The notes: generated from the letters alone by a model not told the origin. DNA of 64,000 nt from Portunus trituberculatus (GCF_017591435.1 NC_059268.1:11259184-11323183); one strand, 5' to 3'. Positions 1 to 13,666 are shown, counted from the stretch's first letter. Program-made: numbers and translations.

Positions 1-654
1 GGTGTGGTGAGGTGAGGTGACAGACAGCCATGGTGGAGGCGTAATGGTGCAATACCTGGTGGCATGGGAGCGTGGGAATCAAGGTGAAGCATAGCCATGG
101 AGTACTAATGAGAGTGACTACAGATGATGGTGAAGCTGGCAAACTAGACTCAAGTGTATAAGTGATGAGTGACAGTGAAGCGAGGCACTGTAGCACTGAA
201 GCTGGTGGTGATGAAAGCCGTGAAGCGCAGTACTGTGAGGGAGGCAGTGGAGCAGAGTACAGTGATGGTAGTGCAGCCTCTCACAAGTTCGCCATTATGC
301 CGCAACGCCAAGAAGAAACAAATAACCATCAGTCAGACCTCCTTCCTCCTTTCCCGTCCTTCGCCTGCCTCCTCGTCTCCCGCCAGCCTTGGGACGGGAG
401 GGAGGCAAGGGAGGCGGGAAGAGGACGCGGGAAGGCTTTCACGATAACGACTCGTTCACTGAGCACCAACATAATGGGCTGACTCGTTTGCTGAACACTT
501 TGATAATGAACGCACTCGTTAAGTGAGCATCCGTATATGTCCTGAGGAGCCTCGTTTTACGGCCTACTTGTTTACTGGGCCAAGTCATAAGCTACTGGAT
601 CGTTTGTTGAATACTTTAGTACGTCTTCTTTCTCCTCTCGTGTAGGGAGTGACT

Positions 655-856
655 TGTTATTGTTGTTGTTGTTGTTGTTGTGGTGGTGGTGGTGGTGGTG
701 GTGGTGGTGGTGGTAGCAGTAGCAGTAGCAGTAGCAGTAGCAGTAGCAGTAGCTGTAGCAGTAGCAGTAGCTATGTATCTGCAACTGATATTCATGTTAC
801 TACTACAGATGCTGTTGCTGCTGCTAAACAACAAATATTGCTGCTACTACAACTAT

Positions 857-900
<44 letters not shown>
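655..900 (+). repeat. Compound trinucleotide cluster
   Basis: (TTG)n, (TGG)n and (AGCAGT)n run into each other to 770; (TAC)15 follows at 853-899. The 1-654 flank contains many short GTGAAG/GCAGTG-like words but no gene. Confidence 0.9.
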
Positions 901-901
<1 letters not shown>

Positions 902-1500
902 ATGCTAAAAGTTGTGAGGGACCTGGCGACTCGGGAGCTGAAGACTGGCATTCCCAAGAACATTTTTGTCCCTTCCTTTTTCCCTTTGTTTAGAACACCA
1001 AATGGGAGACGAACCAAGGGCTTCCTTCCCTGGAGAGCCGCACCACGATGATGAAAAACAGGAACGGACACATCCAATGCCAATCTTCCTCCTGAGATGA
1101 CCTACTACCCCCACCCCGTCTTGCTCCGTCCCGTCCCTCTCTATTACCTCCCCTTCCATCTGCTGGAAGTTTACGTAAAAGGAATGAGGAACAGAGTGAG
1201 TAAAAATGGAATGTACTGTGGAATCATTCTATTCTACCAGCGTCTGTAGCGAAAGTAAATAGTTACCTGTTATTCCAAGGTATTAATCAAGCTAACTTAT
1301 ACAATAGCGACGAGAACAAGAGTGCAATAATGAGCTATACCGCCAATGTTTGACTGACAATAACTGTGTGACGATATTGCGGATTAAAATGAAACAATTA
1401 CTGAAATATTTAAATTACACGATTAATCACTACCTTTGTTATCAGTGTCTTTCGGAATCATAATCTAACTTTGTACAGCGTCATTATCAATATATTTTAA

Positions 1501-1648
<148 letters not shown>

Positions 1649-1948
1649 CCAAAAAAGCACCATCTCCAATCTAACTTGTAACCGGAGAAAGTTTGGTCAT
1701 AGCGTTGAGTTTACAGTAAAATTTTCAAACACACCACAATGTAATAGAATATTTCAAAACTTTTACCGTCTGCAATGAGACTTTTTGTTCAGTGAAATCG
1801 TGTAGAATAATTTAAAACTTAGATAACACGTGCCATAACATAACAAGCAATGAGTGAAGAAGAGCAGAATATTCACTCGACTGTCAAACTATAGCAACAC
1901 TGAATTGACATAAGAAAATATAAAGCAAAAACAGGACGAAGTTACAGC

Positions 1949-2370
1949 CAGTATTCGAAAATGCTTAACTCTCTCATCAGGACAAATTCCAAAGAACACA
2001 GATATGATTAAGCAAATTCTTAAGACTGTTTCTCCTGTAAATAATGCAAACACCTTGTTATTCCGTCACTAGAACCATGAAAACACCCTTAACGTCTTCG
2101 TACCAGGACGCGTTTAATTCTGCTTACTATTTGATGATTCTATACAGCTTCAGAAACTCATGTGTGGATTTAAATTGTGAAGACTCAGGCCATTAATCTT
2201 TTAACCTCCATAGGCCCTTCCTAAGGTCAATAAAACCGTCAAATCACATCCAAAACTCAAGGTAAAAATGCGTCCCAGTACTAAAAGGGTTAAGAGTCTA
2301 CGTAACTTCAACTCGAGCCATTTGAAAGCAGAGAAGATGCAGCGAAGAAGTGTTTCAGAATAAGGAACAG
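1949..2370 (-). mobile_element. MITE-A copy, interrupted by a MITE-B insertion
   Basis: Reads on the reverse strand from TTATTCTGAAACACT near 2368 to a degenerate TATTCGAAAATGCTT end at 1951. The middle is split by MITE-B at 2093-2289. Without the insert, the sequence on both sides matches uninterrupted copies such as 25007-25225. Confidence 0.8.
2089..2293. mobile_element. MITE-B copy with TTAA target duplication
   Basis: A 197-bp element (2093-2289) between TTAA at 2089-2092 and TTAA at 2290-2293. Its ends are imperfect inverted repeats: one starts CGTCTTCGTACCAGGACGCG, the other ends GCGTCCCAGTACTAAAAGGG. No coding capacity. TTAA duplication with CCCTTT-like tips is the pattern of piggyBac-type elements, so a non-autonomous piggyBac-like MITE is inferred. 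Confidence 0.75.
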
Positions 2371-3133
2371 AAAAATATAGATATACACAACAGCAGCTCC
2401 GTGGCGACAGCTTCTGATGGATGGCCGGGAGAAGCAGGAGAGGAAGGAGGGATGGTGATGGGACGGCTGATGGCTATTTTTAGCGTAAGGGTTTAGGGTT
2501 GTGTCTGGTGCCGCCCACAGCTGCCACTCCTAACAAATCATCTAATGGGCGGTTTTATTACCCTGTATCCCTTATTTTTAGATGGGATAGCTTGGCTTAT
2601 CACAAAACAACATCATAAGGGAAGCCGATCTCGTGTGTTGTTCGTTAAAGTTGTGTATTCGACGCCTATGGGAGTAAAATAAAGGTAGAATGTATTATTA
2701 ACGTATTAACATCCATGATTTAGTAAAGAACAAAATATCAGCCACATCATACCCAACACCACCACGATTACCATTACCATAACTAACAATTCTAATCATC
2801 ACTGCTTTCCTTCTGACAGACACACATTCTTCTCCATCTTCCTCCATATCCTTTGTCTCATTCACTCTCTCTCTCACCACCACCACCAAGACAACAGGAA
2901 TGGATACAATAAACATAGCCTATACTACAGCTACACTCAAAAACCCACCATTACCATCACTACCACTGCCATCACACCAGTAAAACCATCATCATGACCA
3001 CTAGTACTACAGACACCACCGGTAAATCACTCACCACCACCAAAAGCTACGGTCACACTCACGAGTACAACACTATATACACCAATCACCCACATCACTA
3101 CTACTTCCCCACCTTATCAGTTAGACTAAACGG

Positions 3134-3333
3134 TAACCTCTTCAATACTGGGACACATTTTTACCTTGAGATTTGTGTACGATTTGACCATTTTATTGAC
3201 ATTATTAGTATGGAGGTCGAACGGTAAATGGCCACAGTCTTTACTATTTTAATCCCCCATAAGCTTCTGTATCACCAAAACAGTAGGCAGAATGAATATG
3301 GAAACGCGTCATGGTACTGAAGGGAATAATTAA
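3134..3333. mobile_element. MITE-B copy, degenerate
   Basis: Starts TAACCTCTTCAATACTGGGA and ends near GGTACTGAAGGG with TTAA at 3330-3333. The centre shares the GGAGGT-GGCCA-TTTACTAT core with the 44917 copy. Confidence 0.65.
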
Positions 3334-3633
3334 GGAACATGAAAGAATATACTGAGACTTTCCATTCACACACGCACACACATACCAAGCACACACAAAC
3401 ACACACACTATTCCTTATCGAGTCTGTGTGTATCAAGTCTCCTTTCAATACCTTTCACGTAGACTTTGTGGGACGGGCCGAGCTGTGGGACGAGAGGAGA
3501 AAAGGGAGGAATGGGGAAGGTATTAGACGAAGGGACGGAGAAAGGAAGAGAGAGAGAGAGGGAGAGGTAAAACGGAGGGGGGTGGGGGTAAATCTGATAG
3601 AAAGGGACAGAAAAGGACATACTAGTTGGGGAT

Positions 3634-3856
3634 TAGGAGGAGGAGGAGGAGGAGGAGGAGGAGGAGGAGGAGGAGGAGGAGGAGGAGGAGGAGGAGGAGG
3701 AGGAGGAGGAGGAGGAGGAGAGGAGGAGGTGTTGGAAATGGTCGCTGGTTACTTTTTTTCTTTCTCTATTCGTGCATTTTTTTCTTTTACCTTTTTTCTT
3801 TTTCCTTTTTTCTAGTTACTATCGTTTGCATTCTTTTCGTTCTTTGGTAGGGAAGG

Positions 3857-3911
<55 letters not shown>

Positions 3912-4035
3912 GTGTTCCTGTGAGTGTTTCCTCCCCTCCTATCTTTCTTTCTCCCTGTCCTCTTTAGTTTCTTAATTTTCCTTTCGGTCTTTCTCGTTTT
4001 TCGCTTCATTTTTCATCTTTTTTCTCATCCCCCCC

Positions 4036-4090
<55 letters not shown>
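3634..4090 (+). repeat. (GGA)n followed by two (CT)n microsatellites
   Basis: GGA 3634-3730, CT 3861-3909, CT 4039-4090, separated by T-rich DNA. Confidence 0.95.
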
Positions 4091-4094
<4 letters not shown>

Positions 4095-4679
4095 TCGTAT
4101 TCTTCACTATATAACAAAAACGGCAACACATAACGCTACACAGTGACTTGAGGACACATACAGGAACCACCAGCAGAAGGGAAGCTCTGACGGAACATCG
4201 AGTGGAGGATGAAGAAGTAATAACAGATACCGCATAAATATTTGGAACCGCCTCAAAATGCAATCAATTCCCCTCTGGCGCAAGTCCAACCTTTCCGCAA
4301 AATTTCATTGGAATCCCGTGATAACTTTGGTGAGGTGTTCCGGGCAGAGACAGCCACATAAACATGGGCTACCAGTGTTTGGATTCTCTTGTGTGGACTC
4401 CCTGATTGATGGAGTATACTGTAGTGCTTTTGTAGCTTTGGTTTGGGAGGACCGAGAGTACTGATATAGACAATAGTAGTAATGACAACAGTATCCGTAT
4501 TAGCATTAAAAACTCTGCGTAAATCTGTATCCCTCCATTCCTACGTAGTTAACCATCTCCATTCTTGTACTGATCCTTCCTTCGTCATCATTTCTTTAAG
4601 ACTCTTACCGGAATCCAATCTCTAAAATCGTTCTAGTAATTAGTATGTCTCCATTGTGTATATAAAAGAAAAGAAACGT

Positions 4680-4724
<45 letters not shown>

Positions 4725-4853
4725 TAGCGCGGTAATACAAAGTGAAGTTATTAGCGTCAGTAACAGGAAGTCGCAATGATTCAATAAGCAATAGACTACC
4801 ATCCATTTTCCGGTCATACTTAAAATCAACCAGCAGACACCTTTACCTAATCG

Positions 4854-4922
<69 letters not shown>
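4680..4922 (+). repeat. (CAG)14 and (CA)34 microsatellites
   Basis: CAG at 4680-4722 (non-coding here) and CA at 4855-4922. Confidence 0.95.
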
Positions 4923-4924
<2 letters not shown>

Positions 4925-5724
4925 CCTGCAGCCTCAAGATGTGCCTTCGCGCCTCGCCAAGCACAGTGACCAGCAACCCTCCCAGGAAACGTCTCTATTT
5001 CGAGGAGAGCTATATTTAGGCTCTGTTTTCCGATACCTGAAGAAAAGCACTCATGTATCCAGGCCATCCCGCCTCGCCCCACCCTACCCCATTACGCCCC
5101 ACTCCTCTCTCTCTCCCAGGTCTTATGATACCATGTGTATATACAAATTCATTTTATCATTATTATTTTTGTTGTTAGGCCAAAGAAAACTACGCATATA
5201 CATTCTTTCATACTCATCCTTCCTCAAATCTCATCACCTCGTCTATCTTCCTACGCAGCAGCTATGCCACCTGTCTGCTGCAAGTGTCACCTGTGCACGT
5301 ACAAGCCGAGGTCAATGACAGGTGAATGTGAGTGCGCGGTAGAAAAGCAGCTGTGAAGTTAAAGAGTGAATGGTCGTATTAGGGGAGGCGTGGCAGATCC
5401 AGTAACAGGTGGCACGGAGGGTGAATGCTAGGAAAATGACGAATATCAGTGTGGATTTGTTGCTGTTTCTCTTCTAACCTCGTAGTAAAGGCGGTGGTGT
5501 GTGAGATTAGCTAAGTAACGTTACATCCAGTGAAGAAAAGTCCTTTAGCAAACCAATCAACTAACAATGAAAACAAACCATACTAATAGAAAGAGAGAGA
5601 AAAAAGAAAGAATAAAAAAAAAGTGCAAAGATCTTCAGGCAAACCAATCAACTAACTGAACTCAGTCAAAACGAAGCATACCAATGAAAGACGAAGCAAA
5701 ATGGAGCACACACGAGTTTCACAG

Positions 5725-5936
5725 CAAAATATACAGGGAGGTTTCAAGAGGTTTGTGCTTTTTCTATTTATTTATTTATTTCGTTTTATTTTATTCTATT
5801 CTTTATTTATTTATTTATGTTTTTGTTTGCAAAGTCTCGGACCTGCAAGGGTACAGGCAACTTAATGGACCTTTTTTTCGGTTTATGTTGCCCTTGGCCT
5901 GTTTTCGCCTCTTACAGAAAAAAAGGTACAATGAAT
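5725..5936 (+). mobile_element. LINE 3' end fragment
   Basis: Begins around AGGGAGGTTTCAAGAGG. A TTTA-rich expansion follows, then the family tail CTCGGACCTGCAAGGGTACA, TTTATGTTGCCCTTGGCCTG and CCTCTTACAGAAAAAAAGG. Same tail as the 8182, 21931, 27985 and 42610 fragments. Confidence 0.65.
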
Positions 5937-6135
5937 CATAACCTGTAACACTCCGCGCCGTCTCTTCATTGCTTACAAAATGCCATGGTTGAGGTTATTT
6001 GGGGATTCAAAGCTGCTTTTATGACTCAAGTGACACATTAATTACTAGATTTTCAGGAGATAAACTTATTGAAAACCCGAATAATCACCTTTGTGGCATT
6101 TGAAAGCAGTGTTGGTGAGAGCAAAGCGTTAAAAT
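5937..6135 (+). mobile_element. MITE-A copy, 3' end eroded
   Basis: Begins CTGTAACACTCCGCGCCG and includes the diagnostic CATTTGAAAGCAG and GTGAGAGCAAAGCGTT. It abuts the 3' end of a LINE fragment. Confidence 0.65.
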
Positions 6136-6454
6136 GTTGTATATTCAAGTCACTTTACATTGTTATGCTTCAAAACGATAAAAGTTGATGAAAACAAGCC
6201 AATATAGAGAAACCAAAGTAAAAGTAAGAAAAACGTGTTAAAATTTCTGAATACAAACCAATATAAGACGTTTCCAAGTGTCGTCCCTCACAGAGTTTCG
6301 CAGTACATCACAGGTGCGGACTCAACCAATGCATGGCGGCACCCTGCAACTACAACTGCTACAGGAGTCTTATTCGTCTTGACACATGCCTTCTACCCTC
6401 GCTAACGCCCCATTACCAGCCTCCCCGGAGACAAGGCGAAGGAAACGAGCAGCA

Positions 6455-6556
6455 AGGAGGAGGAGGAGGAGGAGGAGGAGGAGGAGGGAGTGTGTTATGT
6501 TGCGTACCTAGCCCTAAGCTATTGCCCTGACTTGCTCCTTTCTTGTGTTACGCCAG

Positions 6557-6619
<63 letters not shown>
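6455..6619 (+). repeat. (GGA)n and (CA)n microsatellites
   Basis: GGA 6455-6487; CA 6558-6619. Confidence 0.95.
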
Positions 6620-6622
<3 letters not shown>

Positions 6623-6944
6623 TCAGCGATCTCTTACAGGCAAACACTACAGCCCACATCCTCCACAAACCTTTTTATTTCTTCAGGGAGATAATAATTA
6701 AAACTCTACAGAAGCTGCAACTCGAAAACCCACACGCAGGAGAGTAAGACGAGCGTTGCCTGGGTTGCCTGTGCACGGGAGGGAAGGTGGGTGGTGATCA
6801 AACCGCTATATGGAACAATGGAGTTAAAGAGTGGTGCATTGAGATGCTGTGGTCTAGCCCTTGGGGGGAGAGCGCAGGGGCCATTACAGCAGCACCATCA
6901 AGAGAGGACTACTTCTATTGCACGTAGCCTTCTTGCTTATGCTG

Positions 6945-7236
6945 TGGAGGAAGAAGAAGAAAAGAAGGAGGAGGAGGAGGAGGAGGAGGAGGAGGAGGAG
7001 GAGGAGGAGGAGGAGGAGGAGGAGGAGGAGAAAAGAAAAGAAAAGAAAAGAAAAGAAAAGAAAAGAAAAGAAAAGAAGGAGTGGTTGTAGTAATAGCAGT
7101 AGGAGTAGGAGTAACAGTAGCAGTAGCAGTAGCAGCAGCAGCAGCAGCAGTAGTAGTTCTTATTCCTCCAGTACCACCACAACAGCAGCAGCAGCAACAA
7201 CAACAGTAGCAACAGTAGGAACATTAGCGGCAGTAG
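6945..7236 (+). repeat. Multi-motif simple-sequence block
   Basis: (GGA)n to 7030, then (AAAAG)9 to 7075, then (GTA/GCA)n to about 7236: three motif types in succession with almost no unique bases between. Confidence 0.93.
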
Positions 7237-7560
7237 CATAACCTATTCTCCCGACTCAGCAACGTAATGGGAGACGGAACAATAGTCACCAGCTTCGGGT
7301 AAAGCCAGGCTGATAACAGAGGATTTGTTCGAGGCTTATCACCACACTGCCGCGGCTCAAAGACTCAGCGGATAGCGATGATCCAACATAATCCGTCAAG
7401 TATCGCGATCGTATTACCAGAACTTCCCCCGAGCTGCTTATGTCCGCCGCAATAAGCAAGATCAAGCAGGCTGATGCAGACGGTACTTGTAATTGTGTGT
7501 TATTGAGCACCCACACACCGCCGCCGGGAAATGTTTGTACTGATAGACAGAGAGGAAGAG

Positions 7561-7726
<166 letters not shown>

Positions 7727-7734
7727 AGTACGCA

Positions 7735-7945
7735 CCCCATCTCTCTCTCTACCACTATTTTTCAAAGCCACAGAGGTCATTACCCGTGTTCTCAAGTATT
7801 CCTCCTGTAAATAACGTAAAAACATTGTTAATCTATCACTAAAACAAAAAAAAAAAAAAAAAAAAACACTCAATATAACATGTCACTTCAACTCGAGCCT
7901 TTAAGAATGCAGTAGCGGTGTGGTGCTAAGTGTTTCAGAGTACAG
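7735..7945 (-). mobile_element. MITE-A copy, left half of an inverted pair
   Basis: Reverse-strand copy containing ACTATTTTTCAAAGCCACAG and ending GTGTTTCAGAGTAC. An A run at 7846-7866 has grown inside it. Its outer end merges with a long (GA)n tract. Confidence 0.75.
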
Positions 7946-7949
7946 TTAT

Positions 7950-8175
7950 GGTCCATATTCTGAAACACTCCCACACTACACTAACACCACTCTCACAACG
8001 CTCTAGATGAAGACACATACGATTTTTAGGTAAGTATTTACTGCTTTGTACGATATTAACAAGTTTTCTATATCACTAACAGAAGAAACACTCTTGTAAG
8101 CCCTACTAACCATCTCCGCGGTCTTTAAAAGTGGCCGTGATAAAAAAAAAAAAAAAGCGTTTCTGAATATGGTAA
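7950..8175 (+). mobile_element. MITE-A copy, right half of an inverted pair
   Basis: Begins GGTCCATATTCTGAAACACT and ends AGCGTTTCTGAATATGG, so both terminal inverted repeats are readable. Only a few bases separate it from the opposed copy at 7735-7945. Confidence 0.82.
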
Positions 8176-8181
8176 TGGTAA

Positions 8182-8380
8182 TCTCTTGAACTCCTGTGTC
8201 TGTATTTCCAGCTTCTTATAACTTGACTTCATTCAAGAGGGAGGTTTCAAGTCATTTTTTTTTTTTTTTTCTATCCTCTGAGTAATTCTATCGACTCTGA
8301 GGAAACTGGCAATTGAGTGGCCGTTTTTCTTCCTATTTTTGTTGCCCTTGGCCAGTCCTCTCTTACAAAGAAAAAAGAAA
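8182..8380 (+). mobile_element. LINE 3' end fragment
   Basis: Starts in CTCTTGAACTCCTGTGTCTG, a diverged form of the LWNSL-coding stretch. It continues CTTGACTTCATTCAAGAGGG, a T run, GTTGCCCTTGGCCAGTCCTC and TCTTACAAAGAAAAAAG. Confidence 0.65.
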
Positions 8381-8395
8381 TGTACAGGCACACAT

Positions 8396-8575
8396 TTAGA
8401 AATTCATTACTCTCTCACCATGACTATTTTCAAAGGTCACAATTGATCAACCGGGTTTTTAAAAGTGTTTCGCCTATCAGTAATACAGAAATAGTGTTTA
8501 TCTCTCACTAGAACAGCAGAAATATCTTTAAAAAAACTGTGTACCTTTAAGGAAAGCATTCTGAAAGTACTGCGA
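8396..8575 (-). mobile_element. MITE-A copy
   Basis: Reverse-strand copy with CTCTCACCATGACTATTTTC and AAAGGTCACA; its far end reads AAAGCATTCTGAAAGTA. It follows directly after a LINE 3' fragment. Confidence 0.7.
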
Positions 8576-8870
8576 TTCGGCACATAAGGGTTTTAATATA
8601 GCCTCTCGGACCCTTGCCATCTATGCGTCACATCTGCATTTCACATTACTTTGGTTCTCTCGCTTATATCACCATCACCTTCCCCTACACAATGTTCCCC
8701 GGTAGTGTCTTGTAAAGTTAAACAGCATTACTTCACAGCAACAGATGGACTTTTCATTGAGTGCCGATAGTAAAACTTGACCATTCTAATTTTATCTGTG
8801 TGTCACTAGGCAGTTTATTGCATCACTGACACGTCCATTGAAGATTTGATGTGATATGTGGATGATAAGA

Positions 8871-9204
<334 letters not shown>

Positions 9205-9333
9205 AGCTATATAATCAGGTACAGTACTATTTAATAAGCAATGACAGCCTTAACCAACCAGAGGAAAGGATGAGCAAATTGGAGCCGCCAGCCAGTGAAG
9301 CGACGGACAAAGGATGCTTAAAGAACACCACCT

Positions 9334-9336
<3 letters not shown>

Positions 9337-9370
<34 letters not shown>

Positions 9371-9405
9371 CTTTTTACAGGGGACCGTTTGTTAAAGTGA
9401 GGTAA

Positions 9406-9477
<72 letters not shown>

Positions 9478-9574
9478 CATGTGAGTTTGGAGGAGGGAGG
9501 AGGAGAAGCAAAAAGATGTGATGGCAAGTTGCGGCAGGTCATTCTTGCAACATAGTAACACCTGCACAACAAAA

Positions 9575-9652
<78 letters not shown>

Positions 9653-9860
9653 AACCTTCGCCTTTACTGCCATACTTCTGCTACTTTAGATAAGATAGTG
9701 CAATTTATCACAAATAACTTCCTGGGGCCCCTCATGACTACTGTTTATTGTTTCACTGCATAGTGTAAAAGAAGAAAAAGAAAAAGAAGATGAAAGAAGA
9801 AGAAGAAGAAGAAGAAGAAGAAGAAGAAGAAGAAGAAGAAGAAGATGAAGAAGAAGAAGA
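9337..9860 (+). repeat. Microsatellite cluster: CA, GA, TAG, GAA
   Basis: CA 9337-9367, GA 9410-9471, (TAG)25 9576-9651, GAA-rich 9766-9860. Confidence 0.95.
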
Positions 9861-10120
9861 CTATAGAAAAAAAACGAACCTCACACATCTACAACAAAAA
9901 AATAACAGCAAAGAATGAAACTAGAAAAAGAAAACGTAAAACCTTTCTCAGTCCCAGCAAATCTTCTCTTCCCTTCTCTGCCTCATTCCCACTCACACTC
10001 TCCCACCCTCGCCCACTGCACTCTACACAGTCTACACCTTCACTGACCTTTGCCCTCCTGCGCCTCTTCCCTCCCTTGAGTATAAACGTGTACGGGAGTC
10101 TGCTGCGGGCGGGCAAGTGG

Positions 10121-10584
<464 letters not shown>

Positions 10585-11127
10585 GATTTGCGCGGGTACC
10601 TTCCCTCCAAATCTTCACCTCCATTAATCTGCGTTTGTGTGTTTTGTCAGATGTTAGCAGGGGAAATACAACACACGGTATGTATGTCACTTTGCTTACA
10701 TACTATGGTGAATATTACTATTTCTGACAAGGTAATTACTGTAGAGACTTCTGTAAAAAAAAAAAAAAAAACTGTGGCACTTGGTTCAGAAAGTTGTGAG
10801 GGTCATTGCACTTGTCGCTTGCAGATGGAAAGTAAAAGGGATAAAGGTTTACTTGATAATCGACTCTTAGAACGGGGCTGGTGGAAGGAAATAGAGGTGT
10901 AAGGAGTTGACTTGTGTTTCCTTCCACCTCCCCCTTCTAATTTGCCTAAATGTCTGTACAGTAGAATCCTAGTTACATTACGATTTTACAAATCAATGTC
11001 AGTATTCTGATAAACGTTTAATTTCTATTAGCTTCTTTTTCCCGCTTACTTCATTAAAAAATTTACAGGTACTTATTTGTTTGTATTAGAGTATGCTGAA
11101 TAATTCTGTAGCATGAAAAATAGAAAA

Positions 11128-11129
<2 letters not shown>

Positions 11130-11180
<51 letters not shown>

Positions 11181-11227
11181 GCAACAGTGAGTGGTGGACA
11201 TATCGGTGGCTTAAACTATGTTTCAGG

Positions 11228-11263
<36 letters not shown>
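11130..11263 (+). repeat. Two (CT)n tracts around a 52-bp spacer
   Basis: CT 11130-11177 and 11230-11263. The spacer is an inverted relative of 9034-9089. Confidence 0.95.
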
Positions 11264-11265
<2 letters not shown>

Positions 11266-11390
11266 AGGAAACAATTCTTTATACTGTTCTGAACGTTGCC
11301 CAAAAAACGCAGATAGCATTAAAATAAACAAACTGTGGTGGAAGTTACCAGGATTCTCACGGATGCTCCTGCTTCACAAACGTGTATCAT

Positions 11391-11478
11391 CACGGAAGAA
11401 AACATCCGTGAGAAACTTCACTACTCATCTCCGTGGCCTTTGAAAACAGTACCGTTAAGAGAGCAGTGTCTGAGAATA
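11391..11478 (+). mobile_element. MITE-A 3' fragment at the head of a tandem array
   Basis: Contains CTCATCTCCGTGGCCTTTGA and a diverged end AGAGAGCAGTGTCTGAGAAT. The tandem array beginning at 11472 starts within its last bases. Confidence 0.5.
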
Positions 11479-11990
11479 CTGGTTTTGACCTCGGAAACAA
11501 CACTACAGCTGAGATACAAGATTTGCGCAGATCTCACCAGCGGGAAATCAAGAAATAAAAAAAATATATAGTTTATGAGGCGGATTTCAAGTAAGTACAC
11601 GTTTAAGAATATCGGTTTTAATCTCGGAAACTACAGCTGGGATATAACTTGTCCAGATCTCAACAGCGGAGAAACAAGAAGAAAAGGAGTACGTATTTGG
11701 TCAGCTTTAAGGGGAACATTTCATGAAAGAAGTATTAAGATGAATTGAAGAATATCGGTTTTAATCTCAGAAACTACAGCTGGGATACAAGACTTGCCCA
11801 GGTCTCAACGAAAGGGAATCAACAAGAAAAGAAGTATTTGGTCACTTTTATACTTTTAAGGGGAAGATTTCATGAGAAGTATTAAGATGCAAGAATATCA
11901 GTTTTAATTTTGGAGACTACACACTTGCAAAGACGTTATCAGCGGGAAATCAAGGAAAAAAAAGTATTGTTTTAAGAGGCAGATTTAAAA
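11472..11990 (+). repeat. Tandem array, about 140-bp unit, four copies
   Basis: Units begin GAATATCGGTTTTAATCTCG and contain ACTACAGCTGGGATACAAG and CTCAACAGCGG-AAATCAAGAA. Starts are at 11472, 11605, 11748 and 11891, so periods are 133, 143 and 143 bp. No coding frame is kept across units. A MITE-A 3' fragment precedes it. Confidence 0.85.
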
Positions 11991-13243
11991 AAAAGTATCA
12001 AGTAAATATGACATGATTGTAACTCTTTTCTGTTCAACTTTTTTGAAAGGACAAAGAACAATTAAGCGGTCCACTTTTTTCACCCCACCAGTCAGTTTCC
12101 TTTAAAGATGTATAAGTATGCAAATGTAAGCAATTCCAATGTGTGACACTATTACATACAGCTACGCGATTAGCAAAGAAAGTGAAGCCATTAATGAAAT
12201 TGAGACATGAAATCGTTTAACTGAATAATGAATAAAACTAAGCACAATATGAAATAAATAGATTTTTGCGAGCCTGTTTAAATGCAAAGACGGGAAAAGG
12301 TCAGCGAATCTACACAAGGTAGTTTCTGAGTACTAAAAACTTCATACCCGTTCATTTATCCAACCTCCTCTTGGAATTACTACAAATCTAAGCAATCTAT
12401 TCTTGAAACGTTGTTATAACTTCAAGCTATCTACTCTTGAAATAATCACAAATTTACCCAAACTCCTGAACCTCCTCTTGAAACGACCATAAATTTATCC
12501 AATCTTACATATAAGCTACACAATCTAATCAAAAGGAAGATATGAAGGATAGTAAAGGCAAAGATTCCTCACCATCTACGTCTGACCACCAATGTTGTAA
12601 CTCGAAAATCAAGAAGAAATTAAACACGCAGGAAAGAATGTATCAAAAATGAAATGAAGGAGGAAGTAACACGTAGAAGAAAAAATGAAGGAAGATGAGA
12701 TGCACGAAAGTAGGTACCAAGATTATAACGACACCAATACATTATATAATTCAGTACTATTAGGAAAAAAAATAACAAACTTGGAGTAAGAAATAAATTA
12801 GAAAAAGACTGAAAATTGATTAATTATTTTGGCAGTATAGAAAAATGTTAATCTTCTGGTTGAAAAAGAAAAAAAATACACATGCGTTTTTATCACTCGG
12901 TCTTATACCAAGTTAGCATTTCCTCAATAGTTTGTTGTCATTGCATCGTAAAGAGACACAAACAGTAAACATACATACATACATACATATACGATGGTAC
13001 TGGGACTCTGGATGAAGTACTGGAAACACAACTCACCTGGAAGACATAGAAAAAACAATATTAGGAAGCAGTTTAAAATAAAAATAAAAAAAAAGAGAGG
13101 AAGTGGAAGCAGGAAATTAAAAGTCATGTAGCAAAACTTTACTACAGTGATTCGCCACACAGACACCGTGACTCGTGGACGTGAGGCGAACCTTCATCAC
13201 AAACACCCCAGTGAGGACCAAAGAGACTGCTACTTGCTATTCT

Positions 13244-13245
<2 letters not shown>
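11991..13245. other. AT-rich unique DNA, nothing recognised
   Basis: No recognised gene. A few loose internal similarities (CTTGAAA-AAATTTA-CCAA words around 12380-12500) and a short CATA run (12970-12990). Confidence 0.6.
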
Positions 13246-13246
<1 letters not shown>

Positions 13247-13290
<44 letters not shown>

Positions 13291-13473
13291 TAATTGGTCA
13301 TAATTACTTGGCGGCCACAACAGCTGAGGTCATCACGGCGCCGCAATGACAGACTGATTTAAAATTCTACACTGAAAAAAGTTGCTGCTAGACGTAAAAT
13401 AATAAGGAATTAAACCCGCCAAGCTTCTGGAGGAGAAAGTTGAGATTTTAATACTTTCACGAAGGCGGCAACC

Positions 13474-13560
<87 letters not shown>

Positions 13561-13666
13561 AATAAATACCATGTACATTTTATAAAGTTCTAGTAATCAG
13601 CTCCTCCTTTCTCCTCCACTACCACCACCACCAACACCACCATCACCATCATCACCACCACCACCA
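13247..13666 (+). repeat. Two (GA)n tracts and a CAC-rich tract
   Basis: GA 13247-13288 and 13481-13555; CAC/CAT 13619-13666. Confidence 0.94.
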
